Shown piece after piece: positions 21,714 to 36,439 of a DNA stretch of 64,000 nucleotides. Each line of letters starts with the position of its first letter. The first letter of the stretch is position 1. The notes under the pieces were generated by a model, which did not search any database, was not told where the DNA came from, and saw only the letters and a list, made by a program, of their open reading frames with translations. The translations under genes were made by a program, and so were the position numbers. Source of the stretch: Perca fluviatilis. Lineage: Eukaryota; Chordata; Actinopteri; Perciformes; Percidae. Location of the stretch: assembly GCF_010015445.1 (NCBI RefSeq), contig NC_053129.1:13060073-13124072 (forward strand), read 5' to 3'.

Positions 21714-22515
21714 TAGGGATGCACCGAATATTCGGCCACCGAAAATCTTCGGCCGAAAATGGCCCAAAAGGGCTTTTATACAGCCGAAAATGTTGTGATG
21801 ACGCAAACAGAAACCGCGACCTGCACGTGTGTCAGTACCCGATCCGATCCACCTGCAAAGCGTCTCCTAAGCAAAGAGGTTGAGACGGACCACGGAGTGA
21901 AAACAATGAAAAGTGCTCTTAGAGTCTGTCAGCACACGTTTCACTGAGATCTATTCGGATCCTCTGAACTTCATCACGACTGTACTTGATCCGCGTTATA
22001 AAGATTACTTGGATGCGGAAATAAAGCAGGGCGCACGAGAAATGATCCAGGCCGCGATGGATGCGGAGAACCCGCGTGGAGACGGAGCGCGCACGGAGCA
22101 GCACCCAGCGCAGGAGGAGATCAGAGCGCAGAAAAAAAGACTCGTCTCTCTGCACCAGATGAGGGGCATGCACCCTCGTTGTCCGATATGTTCAGTGAAA
22201 TCCTGCAAGAAAGTGCTTCAAATAATAATAATAATAACAATAGGTAAGCTATTCTGTTCTTAGGCTACTATATACTGTATGTGACTATCAGATTGTAGCC
22301 ATGTTTCTGCTAGATATTTTTTTAATTAAACTTTAATATTAATTTATACAATTGCAATGCCTTGATTTTAGTAAAGTTAGTACACAGTCATAGCCATAAA
22401 TGCAATGGTACTAATAATTGGCATAATTTCTTTCGGTGTTTCGGTTTTCCGGTCTTGGTTTCCTCTTTTTCGGTTTTTGGTTTCGGCCAAGAATTTTCAT
22501 TTCGGTGCATCCCTA
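21714..22515 (+). mobile_element. hAT element nested in Tc1, with 8-bp target duplication
   Basis: Terminal inverted repeats TAGGGATGCACCGAA and TTCGGTGCATCCCTA. Exact 8-bp target duplication GTAGTAAC at 21706-21713 and 22516-22523. Subterminal TTCGG/CCGAA motifs are abundant at both ends. An internal remnant on the + strand encodes a hAT transposase piece. At 802 bp it is an internally deleted, non-autonomous copy. Confidence 0.93.
21913..22200 (+). pseudogene. hAT transposase fragment
   Basis: The + strand reads FTEIYSDPLNFITTVLDPRY then KDYLDAEIKQGAREMIQAAM and a polar, charged tail with HPAQEEIRAQKKR. LDPRYK is the hallmark preceding the C-terminal dimerisation part of hAT transposases. 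The upstream part is in another frame (TMKSALRVC), so there is at least one frameshift, and the catalytic domain is absent. Confidence 0.75.
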
Positions 22516-22799
22516 GTAGTAACGCCAAATATTGATTTGATTTAGATGGTTTTTTTAGGTCGATCACTTTGCATTTTGTAAATTGATAAAAATAAACGAA
22601 CATTATTTATATTTTTGAAAGCATTCTTAGTTTACAGGATTTTTTCCACACCTGCCCAAGACTTTTGCACAGTACTGTATATATTCAAGAAAGAAGCAGA
22701 ACTATTCTAAACATGAGTAAACGTCATCAAAACACTCACATATGCTAACACATAACAGGCACAATCCCCTCCCTCCAAGCCACACACACATGCAGGTCT

Positions 22800-22995
22800 A
22801 CAGTATGAAGCCGTCATTAATGCGTTGAGCCGGATGTTGCTGTGACCTTTCTCTTTTTAGGCCTGACCCCAGCAGATGACCCTGGAGAGGGATTAGTCTC
22901 TGATACGCCTAATTAACCCCACAGCACACTGCAGCTACTCACACACACTACAGCACCCTGGCCCTGCCATATTTATACTTTCTTTGCCGCTTTAC
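22800..22995. promoter_or_regulatory. Candidate conserved non-coding element next to the Tc1 insertion
   Basis: Repeat-free block with dense motif cores: GTCATTAATGCG, CTGTGACCTTTCTC, GGGATTAGTCTC (GGATTA, Otx/Gsc-like), CGCCTAATTAACCCC and CCATATTTATAC. The long-range texture is that of an ancient enhancer. Conservation is not tested. Confidence 0.35.
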
Positions 22996-24270
22996 TTCAA
23001 TTGGTTGGGGGTTCAGGAGCCGCCTCCAGTTTTCATTCTTGTTCTCAAATAGAAATTGGCTAAGAAAGAGATTTTTCTCCTTCTTAAAGGTTTTTGTCCA
23101 ACACCTGCAAATTTCATCTTCATACCGAAAACCACCTCGCCTTAAAATCTACCTAAAATCTGCCTCTTAACCCCCTTTCCCATAGGTTTTTCAGACACCC
23201 CATCCACCTTGACCCATCCACTAATACTCCTGGCCCTAGCTAACCCCTGTGTAATCCCTATGAAGCCTAAACAAGTGTATTTTGACTGTGGGGTTTGCAG
23301 AAAGGAAGCAGATTGGATTTCCACACCAGTTTAAAACCGAACAAAAACATCCCCATTGAAACATTCGGAAATAAGTCTGTTAACATAACACACACGCACA
23401 CTCACATTGAGGTTAAAACAAGCTGTGACTGTGATCAGCTTCCACTGCATATGCATGGGTAGAAAAATATCCAATAATTTACTTTTCAAAATCACATCAT
23501 ATTTAAATTCAAAATGTAATGAGTTTTTTTTTTTTTATGTTTCTGATTAGGGAAGTCAGTTGTCCAAGGCCTAATGCCTGGTTCACACTACACAACTTTA
23601 GCTCTGATTTTCCACTCACAGAGTTTTTGGAGCTCACAGACAAAAGCCCCAAATTTGCCGCTTGCAAATCGGCGCTCGAGCACTACAGTATGTGTGAACT
23701 GTGGAAATCCCAGGTATCTATCAGGCTAAATATCTGGGGGGAGCTACAGCCAATGAGAGCTCAAAACATAGGTCGAGGGGAATCCTGGGGGAGGGGGGTC
23801 GCCTGTAACAACAGGAACTTTACTGTATTTGTTGTAAATTTCAACACGGACTAATCCCCTAACCCTTCTTTTCTTTTTCTTCTTATGTTTAATTGCTGCA
23901 AATCAGAGCACCAACAACCTCGGTGAATGTGACAATGTAAACAGGGTTTCTCAAGCGCACTTTTTGCATTCTTCACACAAATACTTCTATCACTTTTCAT
24001 GTGGATAAACGAGCACTAACACTAACAAAAGCCTTGAAGGAAAGATAGTCCGAAGGTGTGCGCCGTTATCCCCATGTAAATGGTCACTGTGTCCCTCCCC
24101 TCTCGATGTTGGCTGTTCAGAATAGCTATAAACTCTTTTGCCTTTAGATGTGGTCAGACAACATGTCACAGTTGGTTTGGAGCAAATCCCAGCACCGAAT
24201 GGGTTTTAGTGTTTTTAACTAAGCACGTCAAGCCCCAACGCAGGTCCTATACTCGCCTGTCTAACTTCAC

Positions 24271-24325
<55 letters not shown>

Positions 24326-25059
24326 CTCAGTGTGCAGAAATCATCATCATGTTACTTCCTCCTCTATCCTCTATAGAGTTACTCTAATCGAGAAATCGGT
24401 TGTTATTTTTAGGAAATGTAAATTAGAAGTGGAACATGTACAACCCTTAAAACTTTGTCCTTGCACATGCTCACACACTGAACAACACAACCGGTCTTGT
24501 AATTAAAAAGAGTCTCATTGACACACACACACACACACACACACACAGCTGTGTTCTTTATCACTGTTCCACGCACACAGATACAGTTCAGTATGTCAAG
24601 TATCTTGGGTTGGGTTGGGACGATGCAACTCGACACCCGACTACAAAACAGTTGCACAGAACCAGACACCCTATTTAGAAGGTTACCAAGCAACCCCTCT
24701 CCATACTTTGATTTTTAATTGGCTGTAGTAAATAGCACCAATACTCTTTTTATTTAGTTGGCTTAAGTTACTATGTTTATCTATAGATTTATATGACATA
24801 TGTTAACTCCTATCCTGTTCACACCTCCTTTGCTCCTGCATGTGTGTGTGTGTGTATGCAGTACATGTGTGTTTTAGAGTAGGTGCTTGCACAAGCAATT
24901 TCTATTTTTTTGTCAGTGACAGACTTAGGTATACTGTATAATATAATGCAGCATTAAGACACCAGTTAAAACACACACACACACACGCACACACACACAT
25001 GATGGGTTTCTTGTGTGTTGTTGTGAAAGCTTGCTCCCTTTGAAACGTTGCAAGTTAGC

Positions 25060-25062
<3 letters not shown>
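22996..25062. other. Intergenic sequence with CA microsatellites
   Basis: 23577-23710 (GGTTCACACTACACAACTTTA ...) resembles part of a common fish DNA repeat. (AC)n at 24276-24324 and 24521-24547. No exon recognised. Confidence 0.5.
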
Positions 25063-25096
<34 letters not shown>

Positions 25097-25309
25097 TATC
25101 TCTTCACAGAGACTTATGGGTACCTCCCTACAGCCAGCTGCAACTTTTACAAGCTGTGTCATTTTGATAACTGAGTGGTTGTGAATGCATGTCTTTGTCT
25201 CCATCACTGTATAGAAAGGATGTTTGTGTAAACCATCCACCAAGGCCAGTGTCTGCCACGCAGGTGTGAAGGTGTGAAGGAAATGAAATAAACCGCCTCC
25301 AAACGCTTA

Positions 25310-27023
<1,714 letters not shown>

Positions 27024-27095
<72 letters not shown>
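27024..27095. repeat. (CT)36 microsatellite
   Basis: A 72-bp CT run on the + strand, with an adjoining pyrimidine-rich flank to 27125. Confidence 0.97.
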
Positions 27096-27102
<7 letters not shown>

Positions 27103-28559
27103 CTGTCCCACTCTCTGCCTCTCCCTGAATGCTCTCCACTCACACCCGCTTACACTTGCACCTGCAGTGAGGCGAGTCTATCTGAGCCGGGATCTTTACG
27201 GAGGCAGCAGGACAAATGAGACCGGCTGGGAGAAAAAAAAAGCTGTTTCATCTGTAACCAGTTGCTGTGTGATGGTCACTGTTTGTTTCTGGATCTGCTC
27301 TGTTTCGACACGTATGCGATCTGTGTTTGTGTGTGTTTGTTTACAGTTGTGTTAGCATCAGGGCATACTAAAACTGCACTGCACTGCACTGCTAACAACA
27401 ACTTACCTCTGGGACATTATATGGGTTGTAGCTACAGTATAATGTGGTAAGCAGAGGTGACTCATAGGTCAGGATAACAGCTTCGATTATGTTATTTCCT
27501 ATTTCTATTGGCAAAGAAGAAGACAATATGAGAAAATAAATGAATCAAGTCAAGAGTGTCTCCGTTAGGTGCTGCTGTATTAAGTGTCCTATCACCCTGT
27601 GTTTCAGAAACACTCGCTGCCCGTCAGCTGACTCATGTGATCGCGCTCCGTTCCCATGACCAACCCGCCGCAGGAGACGCTGCTGGGAAAGACACGGCGC
27701 TCGGACGCCAATGTAGCATGAGCTCCTCCCAGTAACACCATCTCACGTGTGTGTGTGTGTGTGTGTGTGTGTTCATGATATCATCTCCCAGGGCTGCTAT
27801 TACCCACACCTTTCCATCCGGTTTAGACCCATGACCAAATAAACACCGTTCACACTCCATCTCAGTCCAAACACATATACACACACACAGACACACACAC
27901 ACATATGTGGAGACATTGAAATAAAACGGAGTGTGAGCAGAGGTTGTTTGTTTCTGGTGATGCGCTATAAACCATTAGAGTTACGGTCTCGCTCATTCTC
28001 ACTTTCTCACATTCCCACCGTCTTTCCACATGATTTCACATCTCTGACTTGTCTCATCAATGTATATTAAGCATTTAATGAAAATGTGTCTCTGTCGGTG
28101 TGTGGATTTTAGCTGGATTTCCTATGAACCCTAAAATTCACCCCTTTTTCACTTGCAATGTTGCACAGCAGGGTGTCAGTGTGTAAGGTTCAAAATAATA
28201 GAAACACTAAGAAAAAAGCTTTGATTTCTCTGGCTGCTGTACAGAGGAGATGTTAATGTTGTGATTTTGGTTGACAACTGTGCAATGTGAACACTCTTCA
28301 TGCTAATCCTTTCATAATGCAATATACTTCAATAGAACTATCCGGAGATATGGCTGAAAGCTAAAATCTTAATGTTAGCCAAGACAATTTCAAGCATTGT
28401 TTCTCCACACAAATACAAAACCACTCCATGAAAATTAAACATTGATAATTGTAAGGCCTATATATGCAAAACAGTTGAGCTAGAACGGCAAGAAAAGTGC
28501 ACCACTTGAAAGACTGCCATTACAAAAAGTAGAGCCTGCATCAGTTTCAGGACAGTTAA
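27096..28559. other. Intergenic sequence, no exon recognised
   Basis: (GT)n at 27747-27772 and a short AC run at 27880-27902. 27600-27740 is GC-richer (CCGCCGCAGGAGACGCTGCTGG), but the possible ORF there runs into the microsatellite. Nothing assignable. Confidence 0.5.
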
Positions 28560-29071
28560 AGGAACACGCCGACTTATTGGGACTTTAGCTTATTCACGGT
28601 ACAGGCGAAGCACTGCTACTTCTGCTACTTGGGCGGAGTGATATTACTCCAACTCTGAGCGAACTCCAGGCGAACTCTCTGCTCCTCACCACGGGGCTTC
28701 TCAGGTGCTGCGAGCAAATCACTCCGCCAAAGTAGCAGAAGTAGCAGTGCTTCGCCTTCTGAGAATATAGTTCCCAGTATGTATACGGTTAGAAGATGGC
28801 TGTGTCTCATGTGACCTTGTTATTTGTACCCGCTGTGACTATACAAATCACAACATGTAAATAGGAACATGTTGGCGTTATTTTGTCACTTATTGGGAGC
28901 AGTAGGCTAGATGGAGCCGGTTACCTCCAGGATCTGTGCTAAGCTAGGCTAACGGTGGGTGTGTCAGACAGAGTTACGACACGCACGGAGATGAGAAGGG
29001 TATGTATGGACTTATCTAACTCTGGGGGATACGGTGAATAAGCTAAAGTCCCCATAAGTCGGCGTGTTCCT
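28560..29071. mobile_element. TTAA-flanked foldback transposon (non-autonomous)
   Basis: TTAA at 28556-28559 and 29072-29075 flank a 512-bp unit. Its ends are inverted repeats of about 45 bp: AGGAACACGCCGACTTATTG / CCATAAGTCGGCGTGTTCCT, continuing through GACTTTAGCTTATTCAC. A second, internal pair of 39-bp arms (28604-28642 and 28718-28756, 38 of 39 matching) carries the motif AGCACTGCTACTTCTGCTAC. No ORF. The TTAA target fits piggyBac- or Kolobok-type elements; I cannot decide which. Confidence 0.88.
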
Positions 29072-29075
29072 TTAA

Positions 29076-32000
29076 AGGGGCATAAACTGAAAGGCTAGCT
29101 GACGTTAGCTTCTGTGGCTGGCACGACAGACTGAACGAAGTAGAATATACACACACTGTTCTGTCCACACTCATAACCAGAGATAATAACACATCAGCTC
29201 CAGCCCTTGTTGAACGGTTTCTAGATGGTTGTTTCTAGAAGAGAACTGATATTCTCAGGTCGCCCAACCCTTCCTCTCCTCTCATTTGTTTTCTCTCGGT
29301 GCTAATCTAAATTCCTCGTGAACACCTTCCATCACACGGCTGTTGATCCGTGCACGGCGCCCTCCCTGGCGAGACCGTTTCATCAGTCCTCCAACACGCA
29401 CACACACGCACAATACACACTGTGGTGTGCTCCTGGCCTTGACCTCTGACCTCATCTCCCATAATTCCAATGTGTTAGGATCCCACACACACTGCCCTCT
29501 GAGCGCTAACCAATAAATCTGGTGGCCTTTCACTAACACAAACAAGAGAGGCACACACATACAAACTGTATACGTTTTCATGCAAAGTATGTCGTTCTGC
29601 TGGACTATACATCTGCAAATGACTGTGTGTGTGTCTACACCATATCCTATATGGACAATTTATTAATTTGTCTGATGATGGTAGAATCACTTCTACCATT
29701 AGCACGTTGTCAGTGTGTGTTTGGCCATGAGCAGGTCGAGAGTTGTATTTAATTTAGGAGCATTAGTACGACTCCCTTGACTGCTGTAGGCGTCACGCTC
29801 TGTAACGCTGGTGGGGGGGCCCATGGAGTGGCCAGAGGAGAGTTAAAAGAAGCTGGTATTGTAACAGGCTCATGTAATGAATGATTCTAGAAATGTCCAG
29901 GTCCCACTTTTCCTTAAGGTTGGCATCCCATTCCAGGCTAGCAAAAAACCCAGATTCTCCAGTCTCTGAGGATAACAAATTGACCATGTCTTTTTTATTA
30001 GGGAAGAGCAATGTAGTAGGTAGCAGGCTACTTATTTGAGTCCTGACTTGCTTTTTTTCTGGTTACAATGACAGTAAAATATCAGTTGCAGCTAAATCAC
30101 ATTAATCCATAAAGTAACATGACCAAGGGCTAAAACTTTGGCGGTTGCAAACCGGTGACTGTGCTCAAATAAAGATTGCTTGTTAGAGAAAGAAACTGTG
30201 ACCACTGTGCCACTGTGCCACTGTGACTCACTGATTGATTGCGAGTCGATGGTGGGTTTTGCAGTTCAGCCAGACCAAAAAGAGTGGCGAGTCTATTGAA
30301 AAACTATTCGCTGATCACATACAGTCAATTTCAGAAGTGGGTTCATTTAATAAGTTCGGTTACCTCGAATGTACACAAAATCCGGCTCAGTCAAGGCTGT
30401 TTCAATGTCCACTGGAAACGTCTCAGAAGAGGAGCGTCTGTTCTTCAGTTATTTTGCTGACATTTTACTTACTTTACTTTAAGTATAAATATATATTTAT
30501 TATGAAATCCTCTTATTGCTTCTCACATTCTATGTGATCACTCATTTCAAACCCAATCTCACATCACAGCTACTGTATTTTTGTCTGATGATGTCTTACA
30601 TGTCTAAAATGATCTTATCTGCATCAGCTTGCTAATGAGTGCTGGTCAACATAGTATTTATGACCAGCCATCAAATTCCATACTCATTCCATCTGACAAC
30701 AGGAACAGAAATATATGCAACAACAATTTCTCACTAACAGCAAACACTAGTTTTGCTGTGTATTTTTTTTTTTTTTAGGCAAAGTCAGCCATGGCAAAGC
30801 GAGAAAGCGCTGCAGCCAGATGATGTGTACAATGCACATAAGCAGTTAAACTTTTGTAAATTGTTAAAAAAAAAAAAGAAATATGAAAAATATCTTAAGA
30901 TCAACAACATAATAGTTGTGATGTATGCAAAATTAAGTAGGATTCTTTCTGTCTCTTTCATTTAAATGTGACAGATACATATTAAATCATCATCATTTTT
31001 AGGTTGGTTCTACCGATTGTAAACATTAATCCGGTGACGGCTTTCTGCCTTCTCAGCCAACAAAAAGTTATTTTCAATGAATATTTGAGTTCTGATTAAG
31101 TTGTTGAAATTAGCTACTTACAAAAGTTGAATCCAGAACCTAAGCTGAGGAAAAAGGGATTTCAAAAGCATTCAGATTTGATAAGCTGATTTAATAGTGG
31201 ATTCTGATTCAATGAAATGCCATGAAACCTGAACTTACTATTCCTCCACATGCTACAACCTTTAATCTTTTGTCATCTCCTTGCGTGAACCGAGGAGGAG
31301 GAGAAACAAACGATACAAACTACTTTTCATCCCGATGACACAGCAACTTGTCAAGAGCCAATTACGCTTTTTGTACTGCGGCAACACACATTATCCAAGC
31401 TTGTGGAGAAAGTTATATGGTCAGAAATCTAAAATTACACTCCAATTTATTCCAAACGGTAAGCGGGCCAGCCACAGATGTCTGTGTTAACCTCATGCTG
31501 AAGTCTGAGGACATGCACTGTCTTAGCTCAAATCCAATTACAACAACAGAGACGAGCGGTTAGTGTGTGTTGCGTGCATGTGGGCTGGATGGATGGATGG
31601 ATACATTCACTACAAAAAGTGGGTATGTCTGTGTGTGTTTGCATCTGTTCTCATCTCTTCCTATATGAGCACAGCATGTCTAAACAGGGCCGTGCTTAAG
31701 CCTTGTAAACACTAAACATAGTGAGCTGTGACCAGCTTGCTGCCATGCTGCTTGTGATTAGCAGGTTACAGCAGAGTGATCAGAGAGAGCCAGGCGAGCG
31801 GAAACCAGAGAATGTGTTTCATGTGGACCTTTTTTAGCATATATTTCCCAGAATTAGCTCTACCGTGGAAGGACTAATTCCAGACGCAGGGATGCAAACG
31901 CTAAATATAACATAGCAAACACCCGACAGATGCAAAGACAGAAACTAATAAAATGCAAACTTCTTTTCTTTTTCTTCTTCTTTGCCAAGTCAGCACATAA

Positions 32001-32339
32001 ACGTGTGATGCCCTGGAGCACATAGGCCTACATATCCACCGAAAAGGGACACACGGAGCAGATGCTGTGTGGGCAGCGTAGCTGTGCTATATTCATTGCC
32101 TGTAAACTTTTCCTTGAAAAGAAAGTTCTAAAAAGATTAACATCATAAACACAAACAATGTGCACAAAATGGACATTTCTATTTGTGTTGGACCAAAGGT
32201 CTAAAGGTGTCTCATTATCAAGTTCAGAAAGCAGATGTTTTTGTACACAAGACTTCATAGCATAGAGGTGCTAACTGAGGTGGCGTGGAGGGATCAAAAG
32301 GGGTCTAGTCCGAGCAGCCCATTACCGCCATAAACCATG

Positions 32340-32343
<4 letters not shown>
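29076..32343. other. Intergenic sequence, no exon recognised
   Basis: Mostly unique, AT-rich sequence with poly-T/poly-A runs (30760-30777, 30866-30878) and (GGAT)4 (31587-31603). 29300-29400 is GC-richer. A minus-strand ORF at 29793-30011 is open but has no recognised similarity or splice context. Confidence 0.5.
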
Positions 32344-32420
<77 letters not shown>

Positions 32421-32970
32421 CCCCTTACTCCCAGGTCAGCCCTCTCTGTGCTCTTGTTGCCCTGTTGTCCATGTCTGTCAGCAGCCTCCCCTACACACAC
32501 ACACACACACACACACAACTGGCACAGGGGCACAAAGGCAGTCAAAATAAAGTAATCTTGAGGTAAACATCCACATAGCGTTATCACAAAGACTGAGGGT
32601 GAGGTTGGAGGAGGATGAAAGAGGAAAAACACGGAATGAGACGGAGGGAGGTGTTATCTGTGGTCATCAGGTGTTGAAAGGAGAAAGCCCCAAATCCTAG
32701 ACATCTGTATCTGAAAGAGCAGGAAACGCACATTGACACAAGGGAAAACTAACACCCCTTAACCAATGCGCCATCAACAAGCATATTAGGGCTCAAAAAC
32801 ACTCTACAGGTAGACACATGTTGAGGCAGATGCGAGGTGTGTGTTGCAGCAACAGTCAGTGAGGCGCAGAGGTGACGCTGTACAATCTGAATAACTGATC
32901 TAAACACATGAGCACACAGCACTGAAATCTCAAGACAATCAGATATTACTGAGACTAGTAGGGAATTTGA

Positions 32971-33046
<76 letters not shown>

Positions 33047-33293
33047 ATGAGTCGGACCAGGCTACAACTGTCTTGTGTAAAGCCATCAGAGGTTGTGGCA
33101 GGAACGGCCAAATCACTTACATATTTTAAAGACTGCAAGAGAAAGAAGAAAAAAAAAAATAGAGGAAATGAGCGGAAGGGTCTAACAAGAGCTGCATGTC
33201 GGTCTGTGAGTGTGTTGGAAGGGTGACAGCATGTTGGCAACACCTCTAAAATTAACACCTTATTATTCACACATACATCATTGTGTGTGCGTG

Positions 33294-33388
<95 letters not shown>

Positions 33389-33397
33389 GTGTGCGTG
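32344..33397. repeat. Cluster of four CA/TG microsatellites in opposite orientations
   Basis: (AC)38 at 32344-32419, (AC)12 at 32493-32517, (TG)31 at 32975-33037 and an interrupted (TG) tract at 33282-33397. AC and TG arms could pair as long imperfect hairpins. The long minus-strand open frame through here is mostly His-Thr repeat translation. Confidence 0.92.
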
Positions 33398-35244
33398 CAC
33401 ATAGGCCTGTGGCTGCGGACAGAGGAGGAAGTGTAGATGTATGTAAGGCAGGTTGGGTAAAATAAGGGCCATTGTTTTAATAAAAGATTTTTTCTTTTAA
33501 TGCAACACAACAGAAATCTAACCTATACTAGCAGTCTTCTTCCCTGCCATTTTCCAGCGCATTGTTTTTGGGTACACCAACTTGTAGAAAAATGATGGAC
33601 AACATGGAATACTTTCATAAGCTGTAATCATGAATTACTTTTGGACATTAAGATGATGTAACACTTATGAGCCCTTGCAAGCAGATATATCAGTCGAACA
33701 CACTCCTGCTATCTGCAATTGAGCTTCTGTAAAGGTTAATAATAATAAATATTGCTTGATGGATGGGTTGAGCACTAGGTGTTTTTTTTCCCTTAAGAAA
33801 AAGGTATTCTCTTCGTATTTCTATGTTTTAGTTAACCATACAAGGTTCAACTGCATGCAATGCTTTGTTTCCTTCAGATCATCCATCTCGAACATGCATA
33901 ACATTCCACATGATGTTTCACCATTTACAGTCAGCTTTATGATGCATGATAACAAAAACACAGGAATCATACATAATTGAATAAAACCTTTCCTTCATGG
34001 CATGTGGGGCCACATGAGTAGGGCTGATGCATTCTTTATGGGGCACGGCGACTCTGCATGGTTACTGACCACACCAGGAAACTGGAGATGGACCGTGGGC
34101 TCACCCTGCAGCCCAAAAACTTCCTCTACGGGTCAACCTTCCATAGGCAGTATTGGCAGAGGGGTCGGGGGGGGTCAAGACCTACGCAATCTGAGGGATG
34201 TCCCCCCCCCCCCTTAAAAATATCATTAAAACCACGCTGTGAATTGTACATAATATATACTTAAAATAACTGTGTGTTGTAAAACAATACAAACGCAAAC
34301 GGGGCAAAAATTTCGTTTAGTTTAGAAACCTTTTGAGTCCCCCCCTCCCTTGCCTTACATTGGTTTGGTCCACAGCTTGGTTTGTCCCTTTACGTTAAGG
34401 GTACACAGAAGTCCGGTGGGACCATTGACTAACAGTCTATGGTAGTCCTGCCAAACTCAATTCCTTTTAAGGATTCAGGTTATTCTGAGTCACTCACTAA
34501 ACTGATCCGGGTTGTGCGAGTCACTTGAGTCAGTATTGATCTATAGGAAAGCCGAGGCGAGTGAGTCCCACGGTCTGCGAGCTTCTGGCTCTGAGTCTGC
34601 TGGTCGGGAATTTCCTATAACCTGTCTTGGACTGTCTCTGCTCACTCAGTCGCTTGAGTTGACTTGAGGAGTTGTGGTTGCTTACGAAATTGTAAGTTAT
34701 AAAGCTTTTGACAGCTAAGATGGCTAGGACTGGTAGTAGCTAATGTTGCAAGAGGTTTGTGTGTGGCGCTGTTATCATTTTACATTGAATTGTAGTAGGA
34801 CTCAACTGGTTCGAGTTTATGATACTAAAGACTCGCGACTTATGATTTTAATTTAAAGAGTCGGGTGAAAGATCCGAGTGAGCCACAACTCAAACAGGTT
34901 TAGTCTATGGGTGGGACTCGTGGGAGAGATCGAATTGCGCCAGTAACTAGGTTGGCCAGGCTATTTTATTCACTTCAAACATCGGATAAAGTCTTTTTCT
35001 TCTCTAATACAAATTATGCTGAGTCATTAATAAAATAGTCATGCTAGGTTAGCAGTTATAACGTTACTTAGCTTTTTTGGTAGCTTGATGCATAGTTTAT
35101 TAGCTAGCTTGCTAACGTACACACTGGTTATAGAAAATGAGCCGAACAGTCACTCAATTGGCAAATGCGTTGTGCTTTTCTACGCTGTGACAAGAGTGTG
35201 TGAATGAAACATTAAGTTGTTGAACTTTACTAATTTAGTGGCCA
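33398..35244. other. Intergenic sequence with one protein-like short ORF
   Basis: No splice-supported exon. 34056-34180 has an ORF that looks more protein-like than its surroundings (see findings). 34400-34920 carries repeated GAGTCACTC / ACTCACT / CTTGAGT motifs suggestive of an old repeat. Confidence 0.45.
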
Positions 35245-35301
<57 letters not shown>

Positions 35302-35331
35302 ATGGCTGGCTGGCTGGCTGGCTGGCTGGCT
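35245..35331. repeat. (CTGG)n tetranucleotide microsatellite
   Basis: About 21 GGCT units with one GGAT interruption, followed by TAGTTAGTTAG and TTGCTTGCTTGC runs. Confidence 0.95.
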
Positions 35332-35607
35332 AGTTAGTTAGTTTGCTTGCTTGCTAGGAAGCAGTTCTCAGTTCAGCGTCATCTGTATTACAGAAGAGAG
35401 TCACTTCATCCAATGTTTAAAGTGAATAAAATAGCTTTGCCAGCCTACTTACTGAAGTTCCACAACTACAGTACACATATCCTATACATGTACAATTTTG
35501 GCTTATTATCTGTGTCCCCTTCAATTATTGCTCTTAAGAAATGTTATGTTTTTAGTCCCAACCAACTGAGATTTAGGCCCATGATCATGACACAAACATT
35601 ATTTAGA

Positions 35608-35728
<121 letters not shown>

Positions 35729-36439
35729 TCTGTGTTGTGTGCAGTGTTGGGTGGCTAGCAGACACAACAGGAAAGTTTGTTCTGGTAAAGATTTGCTGAA
35801 CTGGTAACTAACTGGGTTGATCATTTTCATTAATCATCACGCTGATGGATGTCTGTAGAGTCTGTATATTGGGATCAAAGGTTATGATATTAACCTCCTG
35901 CCACTTCCTTTCACCCCAAAAGTCATTCATAACAGATACTCAACAGCTCCCTCACTCTATCTCCCCCAGACTCCCCCCTTCCCTTCCCTTCCTTCCTCCC
36001 TCTCTCTTTATCTATCTATCCCCTCCACCTCCCTATCATCCCTCTCTGCTCCTCCCCACACTACAAGACTTGTGTGTATCATTTCAACCTTCATAAAGAT
36101 AAGTGATAAGTGTTCAGTTGTGTGTAATTAATGACTATGCGGGGGTGAGGACATTCCGTCAGACGGCTGTCTCCATGCACAATCAGTCGTTACCTTAGTA
36201 ACGCACAGAACAGAACCAGATTTTCATAAAAAAAAACACTTAGAAACAACTTGGCAGAAAGGCAGACAAGCCCTCCTTATTCCAACATTTATCCTATCAT
36301 TGACCTTTTAATTACACACAATTACAGAGACAAATACACACATTTATCTTCTTCATGGCTCTCCTCTGTCTGATATCACACCGTGTATCCTGAGTCCTTG
36401 CTATCCCCAGTTATTACGCCTAACTTCTGTGATTTCTCT

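Larger units (their letters stand above)
20641..22677 (-). mobile_element. Tc1-type DNA transposon, interrupted by a hAT element
   Basis: Termini CAGTACTGTGCAAAAG (20641) and CTTTTGCACAGTACTG (ending 22677) are inverted repeats flanked by TA (20639-20640, 22678-22679). The inverted repeats extend roughly 200 bp each, including the paired TAAACTAAGAATGCTTTC and CTAAATCAAATCAATATTTGG blocks. The transposase remnant lies on the minus strand (20778-21664). A hAT element occupies 21714-22515, inside the right inverted repeat, so the Tc1 copy is older than the hAT insertion. Without it the Tc1 copy would be about 1.23 kb. Confidence 0.93.

Noticed and set aside
29340..29375. CTCF site (GGCGCCCTCCCTGGCGA)
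   Set aside because: On either strand the spacing between the CCA and GGC cores departs from the CTCF consensus.
29793..30011. 72-residue minus-strand ORF as a host exon
   Set aside because: Ordinary composition, but no recognisable family and no convincing acceptor/donor pair.
32749..33510. 253-residue minus-strand ORF, the longest open frame in the window
   Set aside because: Two thirds is His-Thr repeat from (TG/CA)n tracts. There is no domain, start context or splice support.
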